Of a stretch of 64,000 bases of DNA, positions 32,315-45,600 are shown in pieces. This stretch comes from Closterium sp. NIES-65 (lineage: Eukaryota; Streptophyta; Zygnematophyceae; Desmidiales; Closteriaceae), in assembly GCA_948144175.1 (NCBI GenBank), contig CANXME010002096.1, forward strand, positions 1,364,001-1,428,000, written 5' to 3'. Within the stretch, counting starts at the first letter, position 1, and the number at the start of each line of letters is the position of its first letter. A program made the translations under genes and the position numbers. Under the pieces are notes generated by a model. It was given only the letters and a program-made list of their open reading frames with translations. It ran no database searches and was not told the origin of the DNA.

Positions 32315-35300
32315 ATGGCGTCGTGAGTGAACCCTAATTCGCCTCGCCTGCTGTCACTGCCGCTTATACACTAGCTGCTTTTTGGAGTCGACTAGAAATC
32401 GATTCTACCCTCGCTGTCTGTCCGAGACTCTCGTCTCCCCCGCGTGCCAACGTTAATGCCTCAACCTCTTACTTACCCGTCCTTAGTCTCCTTCCCAGGC
32501 ATCCGCTTGCCCCGCACCCGGTCACCTGCGAGCCGCCCGCCGGCCAACATTTCCCATCTTCCCCCCCATCCCTCCAACACTCCCCTGCCAACACTCCCCT
32601 GCCAACACTCCCCTGCCTCCACACCCCTCAAACTCACCTGCCCTTCCCCCCACCCTCCCCCCTGCAGGCGGTCGTCTGTGAACCGCCCGCCGACCCCCCC
32701 CTCCCCCCGTACCCCTCAACCCCCTCTAAACTCACCTGCCCTTCCCCCCACCCTCCCCCCTGCAGGCGGTCTTCAGTCAACCGCCCGCCAACGCCTGAGC
32801 CAGAGGGGCGGGTGGGGGGAGGAGGGGAGCCCACGTCGCTGCGACAAGTGGTGGACGCTAAAGTACGGTGTGTGTCTGTGTGAGGGTGTGTCTGTGTGAG
32901 GTTGTGTCTGTGTGAGGGTGTGTCTGTGTGAGGTTGTGTCTGTGTGAGGTTGTGTCTGTGTGAGGTTGTGTCTGAGTGAGGTTTGGGACTTTAGCGAGGT
33001 GTGCGACTCTTTAACAAAGTGTGGGACTTTAACAAGGTGAGTGACTCTCTAGCGAGGTTTGTTGGTGACCCCAGAGGGGTGTGTGACTGCAGCAGGCTGT
33101 GTGGTGAAACGTCGCGATTGAGTCAAAAAGAGAGTCCGACGACTGACAAACCCCCTTTCTTCTTCGCTCTCGAATGTCCCTCCTCCCTCCCCTCTTCGCC
33201 ACACACAGCTGTGGGAGATTGGAGAGAAGGAGCAGCTAAAGACGTTGCCAAGAGACGGGCTGGAGGAGTGCGGGTGGGCTGATGGCCTCGCTTCCTTACC
33301 TTCTCCTTATCCCTCCCTCCTCCTTCCTCCTTCCTCGCTTGCTTATGCCTCCCTCCGCTCGCTTGCTTATGCCTCCCTCCGCTCCTCCCTTATGCCTTCC
33401 ATCTCTCTTACCGCCCCACACAGCTATTAGAGAGAGTGGGGAGAAGGAGCGACTCAAGAGCTGCCGAGAAGCAGGCTGGAAGAGTGCGGGTGGACAGACG
33501 ACCTTCCTCCCTTTCGCTCCCTTCTTGATCCCTCCCTTCTCGCTCCTTTCTCCTTCCTCATGCCTCCCTCCTCCTTCACCTCTCACCACACAGCTGTTGG
33601 AGAGTGGGGAGAAGGAGCGATTAAAGACCCTGTTGGAGGACAGACTGGAGGAGTGTGGGTGGACAGACGACCTGCTGGTCTACGCCAGGTGAGTGGGTAG
33701 CCCGGTGGGTGGGTGGTGGGCAGGGTGCAGGTTGTTTCTGAGAATTCTCAAAAACAACCTGCAACATCATGGGTGGGTGGTGGGCAGGGTGCGTGGGTGC
33801 TATGCCAAGCTCAAGGCACTACTGAGGGGCAGACTGGAGGAGTGTGGGTGGGCGGACGACCTTCTGGTCTACTACGCCAGGTGAGTTAGTGGCTGGGTGG
33901 GTGATTGCCAGGTGGGTGTTTAGCCGGGTGGGAGTTTAGCCGGGTGGGTGTTTAGCCGGGTGGGTGTTTAGCCGGGTGGGTGTTTAGCCGGGTGGGTGTT
34001 TAGCCGGGTGGGTGTTTAGCCGGGTGGGTGTTTAGCCGGGTGGGTGTTTAGCCAGGTGGGTGTTTAGCCAGGTGGGTGTAGCCGGGTGGGTGTTTAGCCG
34101 GGTGGGTGTTTAGCCGGGTGGGTGTTTAGCCGGGTGGGTGTTTAGCCAGGTGGGTGTAGCCGGGTGGGTGTTTAGCCGGGTGGGTGTTTAGCCGGGTGGG
34201 TGTTTAGCCGGGTGGGTGTTTAGCCGGGTGGGTGTTTAGCCGGGTGGGTGTTTAGCCAGGTGGGTGTAGCCGGGTGGGTGTTTAGCCGGGTGGGTGTTTA
34301 GCCGGGTGGGTGTTTAGCCGGGTGGGTGTTTAGCCGGGTGGGTGTTTAGCCGGGTGGGTGTTTAGCCGGTTGGGTGTTTAGCCGGGTGGGTGTTTCGCCG
34401 GGTGGGTGTTTAGCCGGGTGGGTGTTTGGCTTGGTTAACTCATGTGCAGACGTCCTCTGGAGGTGCCTATTGGCAATGTTTTTCCACCGGGCGTTTGTAA
34501 TTCTCCGTGTGGCATGTGGATGGTGCAATTCAGTGCAGTGGCCTGCACGCATGCATGCATGCCTCCCCTCTGACCCTTACCCTCTCTCTCCCTCTCTTGT
34601 CTGTTGGTCCGGCCATCTATCAGAGCATATGTGAGCAAGGTTGGGTGTCCACGTGTATGAAGATTTGTTTTGAGACGTCTCAAAACAAATTCTCTGTGTG
34701 GCATGTGGATGGTGCAATTCAGTGCAGTGACCTGCACGCATGCATGCCTCCCCACTGACCCTTACCCTCTCTCTCCCTCCCTTGCCTCGTGATCCGGCCA
34801 TCCATCAGAGCATATGTGAGCAAGGTTGGCCGTGAAAACTTCTTATTGCATGAACTCATGTGGGCGTGTGGAATGTGGCTCGTGCTGTGCAGTGACCCGC
34901 ACGCATGCATGCCTCCACACTTACGCTTACCCTCTCTCTCCCTCTCTTGTCTGTTGGTCCGCCCGTCCATCAGAGCATATGTGAGCAAGGTGGGACGTGA
35001 AAACGTCTCATTGGAGGAGGTGATACGGGCCATCACACCCAAAGGCCGAGGTGTGTGGAAGGGAGGAGGGGTGTGTGCCTCGTTTCTCTCTACTATGCGA
35101 TTGAAGGAGTGTTTTTAGACGTCTCAAAACACTCCTTCAATCACGTGGTGTGTGCCTCGATTCTCTTTACTATGCGATTGAAGGAGTGTTTTTAGACGTC
35201 TCAAAACACTCCTTCAATCACGTGGTGTGTGCCTCGATTCTCTTTACTATGCGTGCGCATGGTGTGTGGAGGGCAGGGGTGTGTGTGTGCTTGATTCCTT

Positions 35301-35685
35301 GACTTCTATTATACTGGTATTAGTTTTCCTCTTCTTGTGAGCAACTTATGTTTTCTCTGCTCGTCATCCACATGTGTTTCAATAGAATGGCTTTATCAAA
35401 GCATCTACAGTACGGTAGGTGGTATCCTGAGTGTCACCCTGACTGAACTTATGAGTGGCTTTGTGAACGACTTCTCTGGCGGGACTTACTGTACCTACTG
35501 CAACCATCCACACCACACACCCGATGTTCTCTAAATGCTGACCTGCATGTGTGTTGGATTTCATGTGCTGCCATGTGCTGCCATGTGGCGCCATGTGGTG
35601 CCATGTGCTGACATCAGCATCTGTGCCAGGACCAGTGAAGGCGGAGCTGCTTCAACGCATTCAGTCCTTCCTCACTACCAAGTGA
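32315..35685 (+). CDS. ENY2: ENY2/Sus1-type subunit of SAGA and TREX-2, 5 exons, 110 aa
   Basis: Exons: 32315-32322, 32766-32862, 33594-33688, 34974-35050, 35630-35685. Phases agree and total 111 codons. The product is a small helical protein that joins the SAGA deubiquitinating module and the TREX-2 mRNA-export complex in the nucleus. Diagnostic stretches are LLESGEKERLKTLLEDRLEE followed by CGWTDDLLVYAR, then VSLEEVIRAITPKGR, then VKAELLQRIQSFL. The N-terminus adds about 20 residues of Pro/Gly-rich sequence to the usual length of about 100. The first coding exon is only 8 nt (ATGGCGTC|GTGAGT). Introns hold partial copies of exons 2, 3 and 4 and several minisatellites. The tRNA-like gene is about 190 bp upstream. 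Confidence 0.92.
32627..32727 (+). repeat. partial copy of ENY2 exon 2 (acceptor side)
   Basis: The block AACTCACCTGCCCTTCCCCC, its polypyrimidine tract, and CTGCAG|GCGGTC plus the start of exon 2 (encoding VNRPPTP) occur here and again at 32728-32800. This is a tandem duplication of about 100 bp across the intron-exon junction. Confidence 0.85.
32867..33020 (+). repeat. GTGTGTCTGTGTGAG repeat in ENY2 intron 2
   Basis: A 15-bp unit repeats about seven times just after the exon 2 donor, decaying to GACTTTAACAAGGTGT-like units. Confidence 0.7.
33209..33515 (+). repeat. two upstream copies of ENY2 exon 3 (acceptor side)
   Basis: Copies begin at 33209 and 33424 after CACACAG. Both encode degenerate (L)LE.GEKE.L..L, with EECGW.D(D/G)L following. 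Neither keeps the donor. The real exon 3 starts at 33594. Confidence 0.9.
33726..33763. repeat. 38-bp palindrome centred on GAATTC
   Basis: Arms TGCAGGTTGTTT and AAACAACCTGCA flank CTGAGAATTCTCA, with one mismatch. It lies in ENY2 intron 3. Confidence 0.85.
33809..33880 (+). repeat. downstream copy of ENY2 exon 3 (donor side)
   Basis: It encodes LLRGRLEECGWADDLLVYYAR and keeps AG|GTGAGT at 33880. The acceptor half is absent. Confidence 0.88.
33893..34433 (+). repeat. 16-bp minisatellite in ENY2 intron 3
   Basis: GTTTAGCCGGGTGGGT repeats about 33 times, with a recurrent short variant (TGTAGCC) roughly every seven units. Confidence 0.95.
34616..34870 (+). repeat. two upstream copies of ENY2 exon 4 (acceptor side)
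   Basis: CATCAGAGCATATGTGAGCAAGGT occurs at about 34617 and 34804 and in the real exon 4 (34971 on). The copies degrade after VSKVGRE. The preceding intron (GCATGCATGCCTCC..CTCTCTCC) is duplicated with each copy. Confidence 0.88.
34662..34689. repeat. 28-bp perfect palindrome with TTTTGAGACGTCTCAAAA core
   Basis: ATTTG arms extend the 18-bp core on both sides. Confidence 0.9.
35099..35219. repeat. two identical 44-bp palindromes (35099-35142, 35176-35219)
   Basis: Arms GATTGAAGGAGTG and CACTCCTTCAATC flank TTTTTAGACGTCTCAAAA. The whole cassette with its GTGGTGTGTGCCTCG flank is tandemly duplicated, in ENY2 intron 4. Confidence 0.9.
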
Positions 35686-36328
35686 CTCGCTACAAAGAAA
35701 CTCACTAAAAATTGACCATCTTTTATATGGTGACTCGTTATTACGGTAACCAATCTGACAGACTTCTAACGGAGCTTCATGTTGTATTATAGGGGCTATA
35801 ACAATGTTTCTTTCAGCAGTGTTGAGTGCAAACAGTTTTTTTTGGAAACAAGAACAATGAAGATTACTTGAAATAACATTTGTGCATATTATACGAGTGT
35901 AACCATCCAAACTGCTACTTTGCACAGAAATCCCTTGACGTGTTTTAGAGAGGAGCACATGCTGCATTGGTACAGAAGTCACTTGTACGAACACAGCCAA
36001 AGGCAGAAGTGGGAACCAATAAGCAGGATAGCCAAGAGAGACAAGTGAAAGGCTGTTTGGTTCGACATGGTAGGAAACAATTGCTCCAGTTGCTGTTGCT
36101 TTGCAGTTATGAGGCAGCTTATAAGTTGCCTTAAAAAAACTGATTGGTGCTACCTATGCGTACGAATTACTCTGGTTGCTGTAGGTCTGCACTCTGCAGT
36201 TACAGCAGAGTTGCGCGTTTTGAGACGTCTCAATACAGCAGAGCCTGCTGATGCCATGGATGGAGCTGGGGAAGGGAGGGGGAGAGAGAGGGAGGAGGAG
36301 AAGGCGGGGCAAGTGGCGGGGCGGCAGA
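35686..36328. other. intergenic between convergent ENY2 and GH127 genes
   Basis: It contains the 3' flank of both genes. The only structured element I see is a palindrome TTTTGAGACGTCTCAATA at 36218-36235. Confidence 0.5.
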
Positions 36329-36625
36329 GACATTGAAGTAGGAGGTGTAGCGCTCGTCTCTCAGTTCTGAGATGGGCTACAACAGGAACTCCTGTGAGGC
36401 TCCCCTTGCAATGAAGGAGCAGCGCTCTCAGTATGAGGGGGATGGAGCAGGCGAGGGTGGTGAGGGAGGAGGAGCGGGAGAGGGAGGGGGGGAGGGTGGG
36501 GGCGAGGGTGGGGCAGGAGGCGGGGCGGTGGTGACATTGAAGTAGGAGGTGTAGCGCTCATCTCAGCTCCGATATCGGTTACAGCAGGAAATCCCGCGTG
36601 GCTCCCTTTGCAATGAAATTTCGGT
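36329..36625 (-). repeat. two downstream copies of the GH127 last exon segment
   Basis: Blocks at 36329-36420 and 36530-36625 repeat the coding segment for VAKGATRDFLLQPISELRDE followed by RYTSYFNV (real copy about 36735-36835). They include the Pro-rich GGAGAGGGAGG-type tail. Confidence 0.85.
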
Positions 36626-36629
36626 GCTT

Positions 36630-39600
36630 TCAGTACGAATGGGATGGAGCAGGAGAGGGTGGTGAGGGAGAAGGAGCGGGAGAGGGAGGAGATGGGGGAG
36701 GCGAGGGCGGAGCGGTAGGAGTAGTAGCAGAGACATTGAAGTAGGAGGTGTAGCGCTCATCTCTCAGCTCTGAGATGGGCTGCAGCAGGAAGTCCCGCGT
36801 GGCTCCCTTGGCAACGAAGCTCATGGCGCTGCCTGCTGCCAGGCCCTCATGGACAGAGAAGAGCACCGAGGGAGAAGAAAGCGGGAGAGGAGGGGCCAAG
36901 GAAATGGACGGTTTTCCTGCGTGTTGAACCATGAGGCTGGCTGCTGTGCTGCCACTGGCAAGACTGCTGGCACTTCCACGGCTGCTGCCACCGTCCAGAG
37001 AAATAACCCACTCGGGGCAGTCTGCCAGCTCCAACCTCACCACTTCCACTCTCGGCCCTTCCAGCTGCAACCCTTCCCTGCTGCCCTCCTCCTCCCCGGC
37101 AACGAGTCGGAAGACAGAAGCCCGCCCATCCTGGCATGCACCCATTACTCCAGTCGTCTCAGCCTTGCCTCCCTGCAGCATGTCACTCCGGCACGCATCC
37201 ATCTCACTCCTCGTCTGCCACACCACCCTCCACGTCTCTCCACCTGACCCTGACGCTGCTGCTGCTGCTGCTGCTCCCTCACCCACCTCCCCCTCCCCCT
37301 CTGTGCGCCCCGCACTACCCACACCGCACCAGTCCACGGCCAGGAAGCTTCCAGGAATCTCCAGCGGCTCGAGAGAGATCTCCCGGCCAATCAGAGCAGC
37401 CATACCGCCGCTGTCCCACCGCCACTCCTCATCCTCCTTCTCTCCTTGCTCCCACCGCTCTCCCTGTTCTCCATTCCCTGCCTCTTCCTCCTCACCTCTT
37501 CCCTTCAGAATCAAACCATTGTCCCCTCCCTTTCTTTCCACCGGCCTTCTCACTCTGAACGTTGCTGACATGGCCTCCTCTGTTCCCTCTCCTGGCCTGC
37601 CACCTGTCAGCCCAGCCACTAAGGGATTGCCACGTGTGCCACCTGCCATTGGCTGCGTCTCATTGCTCCGTCGCCAGACAACATACATCTCAGCGCTCTC
37701 ATCACTGCCACTGGCACTCTCATCGCCGTCTTGCCCCTGCTGACGTGGCAGCTGATCTGGCAGCTGACGTGGTGGTGCGAACAGCGACAGGGAGATCAGC
37801 TGCTGGTTGAGCACCTCAGGGTCCACAGGCCGGATCCACGTGGCAGGGTGTGACGGGTCGAAGCCCGGAATGAGCTGGCGATCGCCGTCCGTTAGGCCGA
37901 CTAGTAGATGCGGACCAAAGAGGATGGAGTGGAGTGAAGCGTATTGGGGGCGGTCGTCTGGGGCATGGGAGGAATGGGGAAAAAACAGGGGAAGAGAGAA
38001 CGGGAGGGTGGATGGGGTTTGGCGATCGCCGTCCGTTAGGCCGTCTAGGAGATGCGGACCAAAGAGGATGGAGTGGAGGGAGGCGTACCGGGGGCGGTCG
38101 TCTGTGGTAAGGGTGGAAGGGGTGGAAGGTAGAATGGGGGAATACAGGTTTCAGTGAGGAAGGGAAGGTGGATGGGGTTTGGCAATCGCCGTCTGTTAAG
38201 CTGAAGAGGACGGAGTGGAGCGAAGAGTACTGGGGCCGGTCGTCTGTGGCGAAGAGTACTGGGGCCGGTCGTCTGTGGCGAAGAGTACTGGGGCCGGTCG
38301 TCTGTGGCGAAGAGTACTGGGGCCGGTCGTCTGTGGCGAAGAGTACTGGGGCCGGTCGTCTGTGGCATGGAAGCAACGGAAATGGGGTAGACGGGAGGGT
38401 GGGTGGGATCAGGGAAAGCCCTGGCGATTCCCGTCTGTTAGGCCGACTAAGAGATGTGGGCCGGAGAGAATGGAGTGAAGCGAGACGTACTGGGAGCGGT
38501 CGTCTGTGGCAGGGAGAAGGAGGCAAGTGGAAGAGGGCAACAATATGGGGGGGGAGTGAGGTGGATGAGCAGATCGTGTGTTAGGTTGATTAGATGTTGA
38601 GGGGTGAAGGGGATGGCGTGGAGCGAGGCGTATTTGGGACGGTCGTCTGTAGCATGGGAGAGGAGAAAGGTGACGGGGATGACAACAGGAGAGTCTGCGT
38701 TGAGTTGAGAATAAGGGGTGTGAGTGAGTATGTTGAGATGAGGCGAATGCCATCTGGTAGTCTGTGAGTGAAGGTGGAAGGGGAGGAAGTGGAACAATGC
38801 GTGTGAGGGAGGGAGGTGGTGTGAGTGTGTGTGTGTTTAAGTGGTCCACACTTGAATCCCTGCTTCGAGCCTGTTGCATTGTGCTTGCAGTGCAGGGCAC
38901 AGGTGATGGTGCGGGAGATGGCATGGAACGGTTTTTGAGGCGCCTCAGAGATGGCATGGATGGTCAAGATGTGCACGGGTGAATCTTCATCGCCAATGCA
39001 GACCGCTCGCTGCATGAGGGAGGTGGCGCCCGGATGTTCAAGAAGGTCATCCTTGAAAATCACTTTTGAAAACTCTCAGGAGTGATTTCCTTCCATGCGT
39101 CCAGATGTTCAAGAAGGTCATCCTTGAAAATCACTTGTGAAAACTCTCAGAAGTGATTTCCTTCCATGCGTCCGGATGTTCCAGAAGGTCATCCTTGAAA
39201 ATACTTTTGAAAACTCTCAGAAGTGATTTCCTTCCATGCGTCCGGATGTTCAAGAAGGTCATCCTTGAAAATCGCTTTTGAAAACTCTCAGAAGTGATTT
39301 CCTTCCATGCGTCCGGATGTTCAAGAAGGCCATCTCCCTCACGCCGCAAAGGGGAGAAGGCCATTCCTAAATCTCAGCTCACCTTGAATGCGCTCCACAC
39401 GGAGCGTGAAGGAGATGTTGAGAGCGATGACGTCACCCTCCCTCCACCCCCTCCGCACTCGCAGGAACTTTCCTGGAAGAGACGGGGATTGAGGAATTGC
39501 AGAGGGGTCAGAATACAGAAGAAGCAGCAGAAAGCAGGGGCGGCAAGGGGGGTGGCAGAACAAAGACATAGGGGACAACACGGGAAGGGAGTGGTGGGCA

Positions 39601-42600
39601 CAAATTGGTGGGCCAAGAAGGGATGGTAGTGGCAGCACATAGGGCGGCGACGAAAAAAAAATAATAAAAAACAAAAAACAAAAAGCAAAACAAAACTTGA
39701 GACATGCCAAAACATCTTTATCGTCATGCGCATGGGTGACCCTTGAGTCGACTCAAAAGCCACTTCCCAAAACATCTTCATCGTCACGCACGTTGGTGGG
39801 CACAGAAGGGATGGTGATGTCAGCAAATAGGACGGCGATGCAACACATGATTGAAGTGTTGACTGAGGAAGGTGGTACCAGCTCTCAAACAAAGGAAACG
39901 GATAGAAAGCTGCAAGCTCGGTTCGACCGACCAACTTGGGTTTGGAAGGTGGTACCTGGCTTGGGGCATGGCAGCCTGGCGCCATTGAGAGTGGCTGCGC
40001 AGTGTGGGGTGGAACCGGAAGCAGAGGTAGCGGCAGCAGCCCATGAGGGGATGCGGAGAAACACCTCTGCTGCTGCACCGTCTGCTACCGCACTGCCTGC
40101 CGTTGCACCGTTTGCTACCACACTGCCTGCTGCTGCCGCCACTCCTTCTGCTTCCTCTACCCCTTCCCCCGTTGCCTGTCCACTCTCTCCCTCCCCTCCC
40201 CCTGATGCTGCCCCCTCTGCTTCTGCTCCCTCTGCTCTCCCTGTTGCCGCTCGACCACCCTCCTCGTTCCCCCCCTTCCAAGGAATCACTGCCAGCTGGA
40301 CCTCCAGGATCGGTCGGATGGAGGAGGGCCACGTGGCAGTCATCTGGAGAGCCAGCTGTGCGGACTGCCACGTCAGCACGCTGGAGACGAACTGGGCCAC
40401 GTACAGGCGAGGAACGGAGGAGGATCTTGACGTGGCAGAAGAAGAAAAGACACGCTGCCTGTCGGTGTTATTCCGCCAGCTGTCCTTGACTGGAGACTCA
40501 AAGTAAATAGAATCTCCAAGCTTTGCAAAGGACTCGATGCCTGCATGGGTGTGAGGCAGGAAAAGACAAGAGAGCACACAAATCAAATAAATGAACAGCG
40601 CATGAATCAACTCTTCTGTGCCACCCTGCCTATATTGGAGTCACCTTTAACAATTTAGAACAGAACCTTAAAAGGGTCTAATGCAAATCATCTCTCTTAT
40701 GCCATCCATACAAGCACCACACAGCACCCACACCCACACCCACCCACCACACCCCATCCCACCCCACCCCACACCACCACACCCCACACCACCACAGTGC
40801 ATGAAACCCATGAAAGCTCCAGCGTAGCCCCTCTCACCCGTGCCGTAGCAGCACCAGAAGGAGTCGAAAGGCGTGCCCCAGCCGTGGTAACCGCGTGCCT
40901 TGCTGTTCCCTGGTCCGTGCGGTAGCATGTATGTCATCACTCCTGTAGGAATTGGGGGGGAGGGGAGGGGAAGAGGCAGAGATAAGGTTGCGTCAGGGGA
41001 GAACAAGGGTGTCTAAGGCTTGCCCCATCCGTGGTAACCACGTGCCTTGCTATTACCTGCTCCGTACGGTAGCATGTTGTCATCACGTCTATAAAGTGTT
41101 TACGAAGTGTCCATGATGCGCACTGAACGTGCCCAGCGCCCCATGCACCATGCACCATGCCCCATGCACCATGCACCATGCCCCATGCACCATGCACCAT
41201 GCACCATGCCCTATGCACCATGCACCATGCCCCATGCACCATGCACCATGCACCATGCACCATGCACCATGCCCCATGCACCATGCACCATGCACCATGC
41301 CCTATGCACCATGCACCATGCACCATGCCCTATGCACCATGCACCATGCCCCATGCACCATGCACCATGCACCATGCACCATGCCCTATGCACCATGCAC
41401 CATGCCTCTGCACCATGCACCATGCACCATGCCCTATGCACCATGCACCATGCACCATGCACCATGCCCCATGCACCATGCACCATGCACCATGCCCTAT
41501 GCACCATGCACCATGAACCATGCACCATGCCCTATGCACCATGCACCATGCCCTATGCACCATGCACCATGCCCCATGCACCATGCCCCATGCACCATGC
41601 ATCATGCCCTATGCACCATGCACCATGCACCATGCACCATGCCCTACGCACCATCCACCATGCACCATGCACCATGCACCATGCACCATGCCCTATGCAC
41701 CATGCACCATGCACCATGCCCTATGCACCATGCACCATGCACCATGCACCATGCCCCATGCACCATGCACCATCCACCATGCCCTATGCAAAATGCACCA
41801 TGCACCATGCACCATGCACCATGCCCTATGCACCATGCACCATGCACCATGCCCCATGCACCATGCACCATGCACCATGCCCTATGCACCATGCACCATG
41901 CCCCATGCACCATGCACCATGCACCATGCCCTATGCACCATGCACCATGCACCATGCCCTATGCACCATGCACCATGCACCATGCACCATGCTCTATGCA
42001 CCACGCACCATGCACCATGCCCTACGCACCATGCACCATGCACCATGCCCCATGCCCCATGCACCATGCCCTATGCACCATGCACCATGCACCAAGCCCT
42101 ATGCACCATGCACCATGCACTATGCACCATGCACCATGCACCATCCACCATGCACCATGCACCATGCACCATGCCCCATGCACCATGCCCCATGCCCCAT
42201 GCCCCATGCACCATGCACCATGCACCATACAGCACCATGCACCATGCACCATGCCCTATGCACCATGCACCATGCACCATGCACCATGCCCTATGCACCA
42301 TGCACCATGCACCATGCCCCATGCACCATGCACCATGCACCATGCACCATGCACCATGCCCTATGCACCATGCACCATGCACCATGCACCATGCACCATG
42401 CCCCATGCACCATGCCCCATGCACCATGCCCCATGCACCATGCCCCATGCACCATGCACCATGCCCTATGCACCATGCACCATGCACCATGCCCCATGCA
42501 CCATGCACCATGCACCATGCCCTATGCACCATGCACCATGCACCATGCCCTATGCACCATGCACCATGCACCATGCACTATGCACCATGCACCATGCCCC

Positions 42601-45600
42601 ATGCACCATGCACTATGCACCATGCACCATGCACCATGCACCATGCCCTATGCACCATGCACCATGCACAATGCCCTATGCACCATGCACCATGCACCAT
42701 GCCTCTGCACCATGCACCATTCACCATGCCCTATGCACCATGCACCATGCACCATGCACCATGCCCCATGCACCATGCACCATGCACCATGCCCTATACA
42801 CCATGCACCATGCACCATGCCCCATGCACCATGCACCATGCACCATGCACCATGCACCATGCCCTGTGCACCATGCACCATGCACCATGCCCTATGCACC
42901 ATGCACCATGCCCTATGCACCATGCACCATGCACCATGCACCATGCACTATGCACCATGCACCATGCCCCATGCACCATGCACTATGCACGATGCACGAT
43001 GCACCATGCACCATGCACCATGCCCTATGCACCATGCACCATGCACCATGCACCATGCCCTATACACCATGCACCATGCACCATGCCTCTGCACCATGCA
43101 CCATGCACCATGCCCTATGCACCATGCACAATGCACCATGCCCCATGCACCATGCACCATGCCCCATGCCCTATGCACCATGCACCATGCACCATGCACC
43201 ATGCCCTATGCACCATGCACCATGCATGCACCATGCACCATGCCCTATGCACCATGCACCATGCACCATGCACCATGCCCCATGCACCATGCCCCATGCC
43301 CCATGCCCCATGCACCATGCACCATACAGCACCATGCACCATGCACCATGCCCTATGATTATGCACCATGCACCATGCACCATGCCCTTTGCACCATGCA
43401 CCATGCACCATGCACCATGCACCATGCCCTATGCACCATTCACCATGCACCATGCCCTACGCACCATGCACCATGCACCATGCCCCATGCACCATGCCCC
43501 ATGCACCATGCCCCATGCACCATGCCCCATGCACCATGCACCATGCCCTATGCACCATGCACCATGCCCCATGCACCATGCACCATGCACCATGCCCTAT
43601 GCACCATGCACCATGCACCATGCACCATGCACCATGCCCTATGCACCATGCACCATGCACCATGCCCTATGCACCATGCACCATGCACCATGCACTATGC
43701 ACCATGCACCATGCCCCATGCACCATGCACTATGCACCATGCACCATGCACCATGCACCATGCACCATGCACCATGCCCTATGCACCATGCACCATGCAC
43801 CATGCACCATGCCCTATGCACTATGCACCATGCCTCTGCACCATGCACCATGCACCATGCCCTATGCACCATGCACCATGCACCATGCCCCATGCACCAT
43901 GCACCATGCCCCATGCACCATGCACCATGCCCCATGCCCTATGCACCATGCACCATGCACCATGCACCATGCACCATGCCCTATGCACCATGCACCATGC
44001 ATGCACCATGCACCATGCCCTATGCACCATGCACCATGCCCCATGCACCATGCCCTATGCACCATCCACCATGCACCATGCACCATGCCCTATGCACCAT
44101 GCACCATGCACCATGCCCCATGCCCGATGCACCATGCACCATGCACCATGCCCTATGCACCATGCACCATGCACCATGCACCATGCACCATGCCCCATGC
44201 ACCATGCACCATGCACCATGCACCATGCACCATGCCCTATGCACCATGCACCATGCCCCATGCACCATGCACCATGCACCATGCCCTATGCACCATGCAC
44301 CATGCACCATGCACCATGCACCATGCCCTATGCACCATGCACCATGCACCATGCCCAATGATTATGCACCATGCACCATGCACCATGCCCTTTGCACCAT
44401 GCACCATGCACCATGCACCATGCCCTTAGCACCATGCACCATGCACCATGCCCCATGCACCATGCACCATGCACCATGCCCTATGCACCATTCACCATGC
44501 ACCATGCCCTACGCACCATGCACCATGCACCATGCCCCATGCACCATGCCCCATGCACCATGCCCCATGCACCATGCCCCATGCACCATGCACCATGCAC
44601 CATGCCCTATGCACCATGCACCATGCCCCATGCACCATGCACCATGCACCATGCCCTATGCACCATGCACCATGCACCATGCACCATGCACCATGCCCTA
44701 TGCACCATGCACCATGCCCTATGGACCATGCACCATGCACCATGCACTATGCACCATGCACCATGCCCCATGCACCATGCACTATGCACCATGCACCATG
44801 CACCATGCACCATGCACCATGCACCATGCCCTATGCACCATGCACCATGCACCATGCCCTATGCACTATGCACCATGCCTCTGCACCATGCACCATGCAC
44901 CATGCCCTATGCACCATGCACCATGCACCATGCCCCATGCACCATGCACCATGCCCCATGCACCATGCACCATGCCCCATGCCCTATGCACCATGCACCA
45001 TGCACCATGCACCATGCACCATGCCCTATGCACCATGCACCATGCATGCACCATGCACCATGCCCTATGCACCATGCACCATGCCCCATGCACCATGCCC
45101 CATGCACCATGCACCATGCCCTATGCACCATGCACCATGCACCATGCACCATGCCGTATGCACCATCCACCATGCACCATGCACCATGCCCTATGCACCA
45201 TGCACCATGCACCATGCCCCATGCCCGATGCACCATGCACCATGCACCATGCCCTATGCACCATGCACCATGCACCATGCACCATGCACCATGCCCCATG
45301 CACCATGCACCATGCACCATGCCCCATGCACCATGCACCATGCATCATGCCCCATGCACCATGGTGAGCGCACTCATATTGCCCTATGGCCCCTCTCTCA
45401 GGGCGTATCCCTGGGTGGTGGTAGGGCCACTGTAGATGGCAGAGTTGGTGGCATGCGGGAAAACCGCATGCCACCAACATTTTTACCGAGGCGCGCGCGA
45501 CTCGTATTTGGTGGCATTGAAGTGACATTTTTGGGACATTGCCCAATCACGCACCTGTATTCGCGCGCCAAATTTCCTGACACCAACCTGGCGTTTTATG

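Noticed and set aside
34600-35600. CRISPR-like or regulatory meaning of the spaced palindromes
   Set aside because: No regular spacer-repeat pattern; the palindromes are dispersed, few, and lie in eukaryotic introns.
41143-45363. Interstitial telomere repeat
   Set aside because: The period is 7 bp, but the unit CACCATG/CATGGTG is not TTTAGGG or a simple variant.
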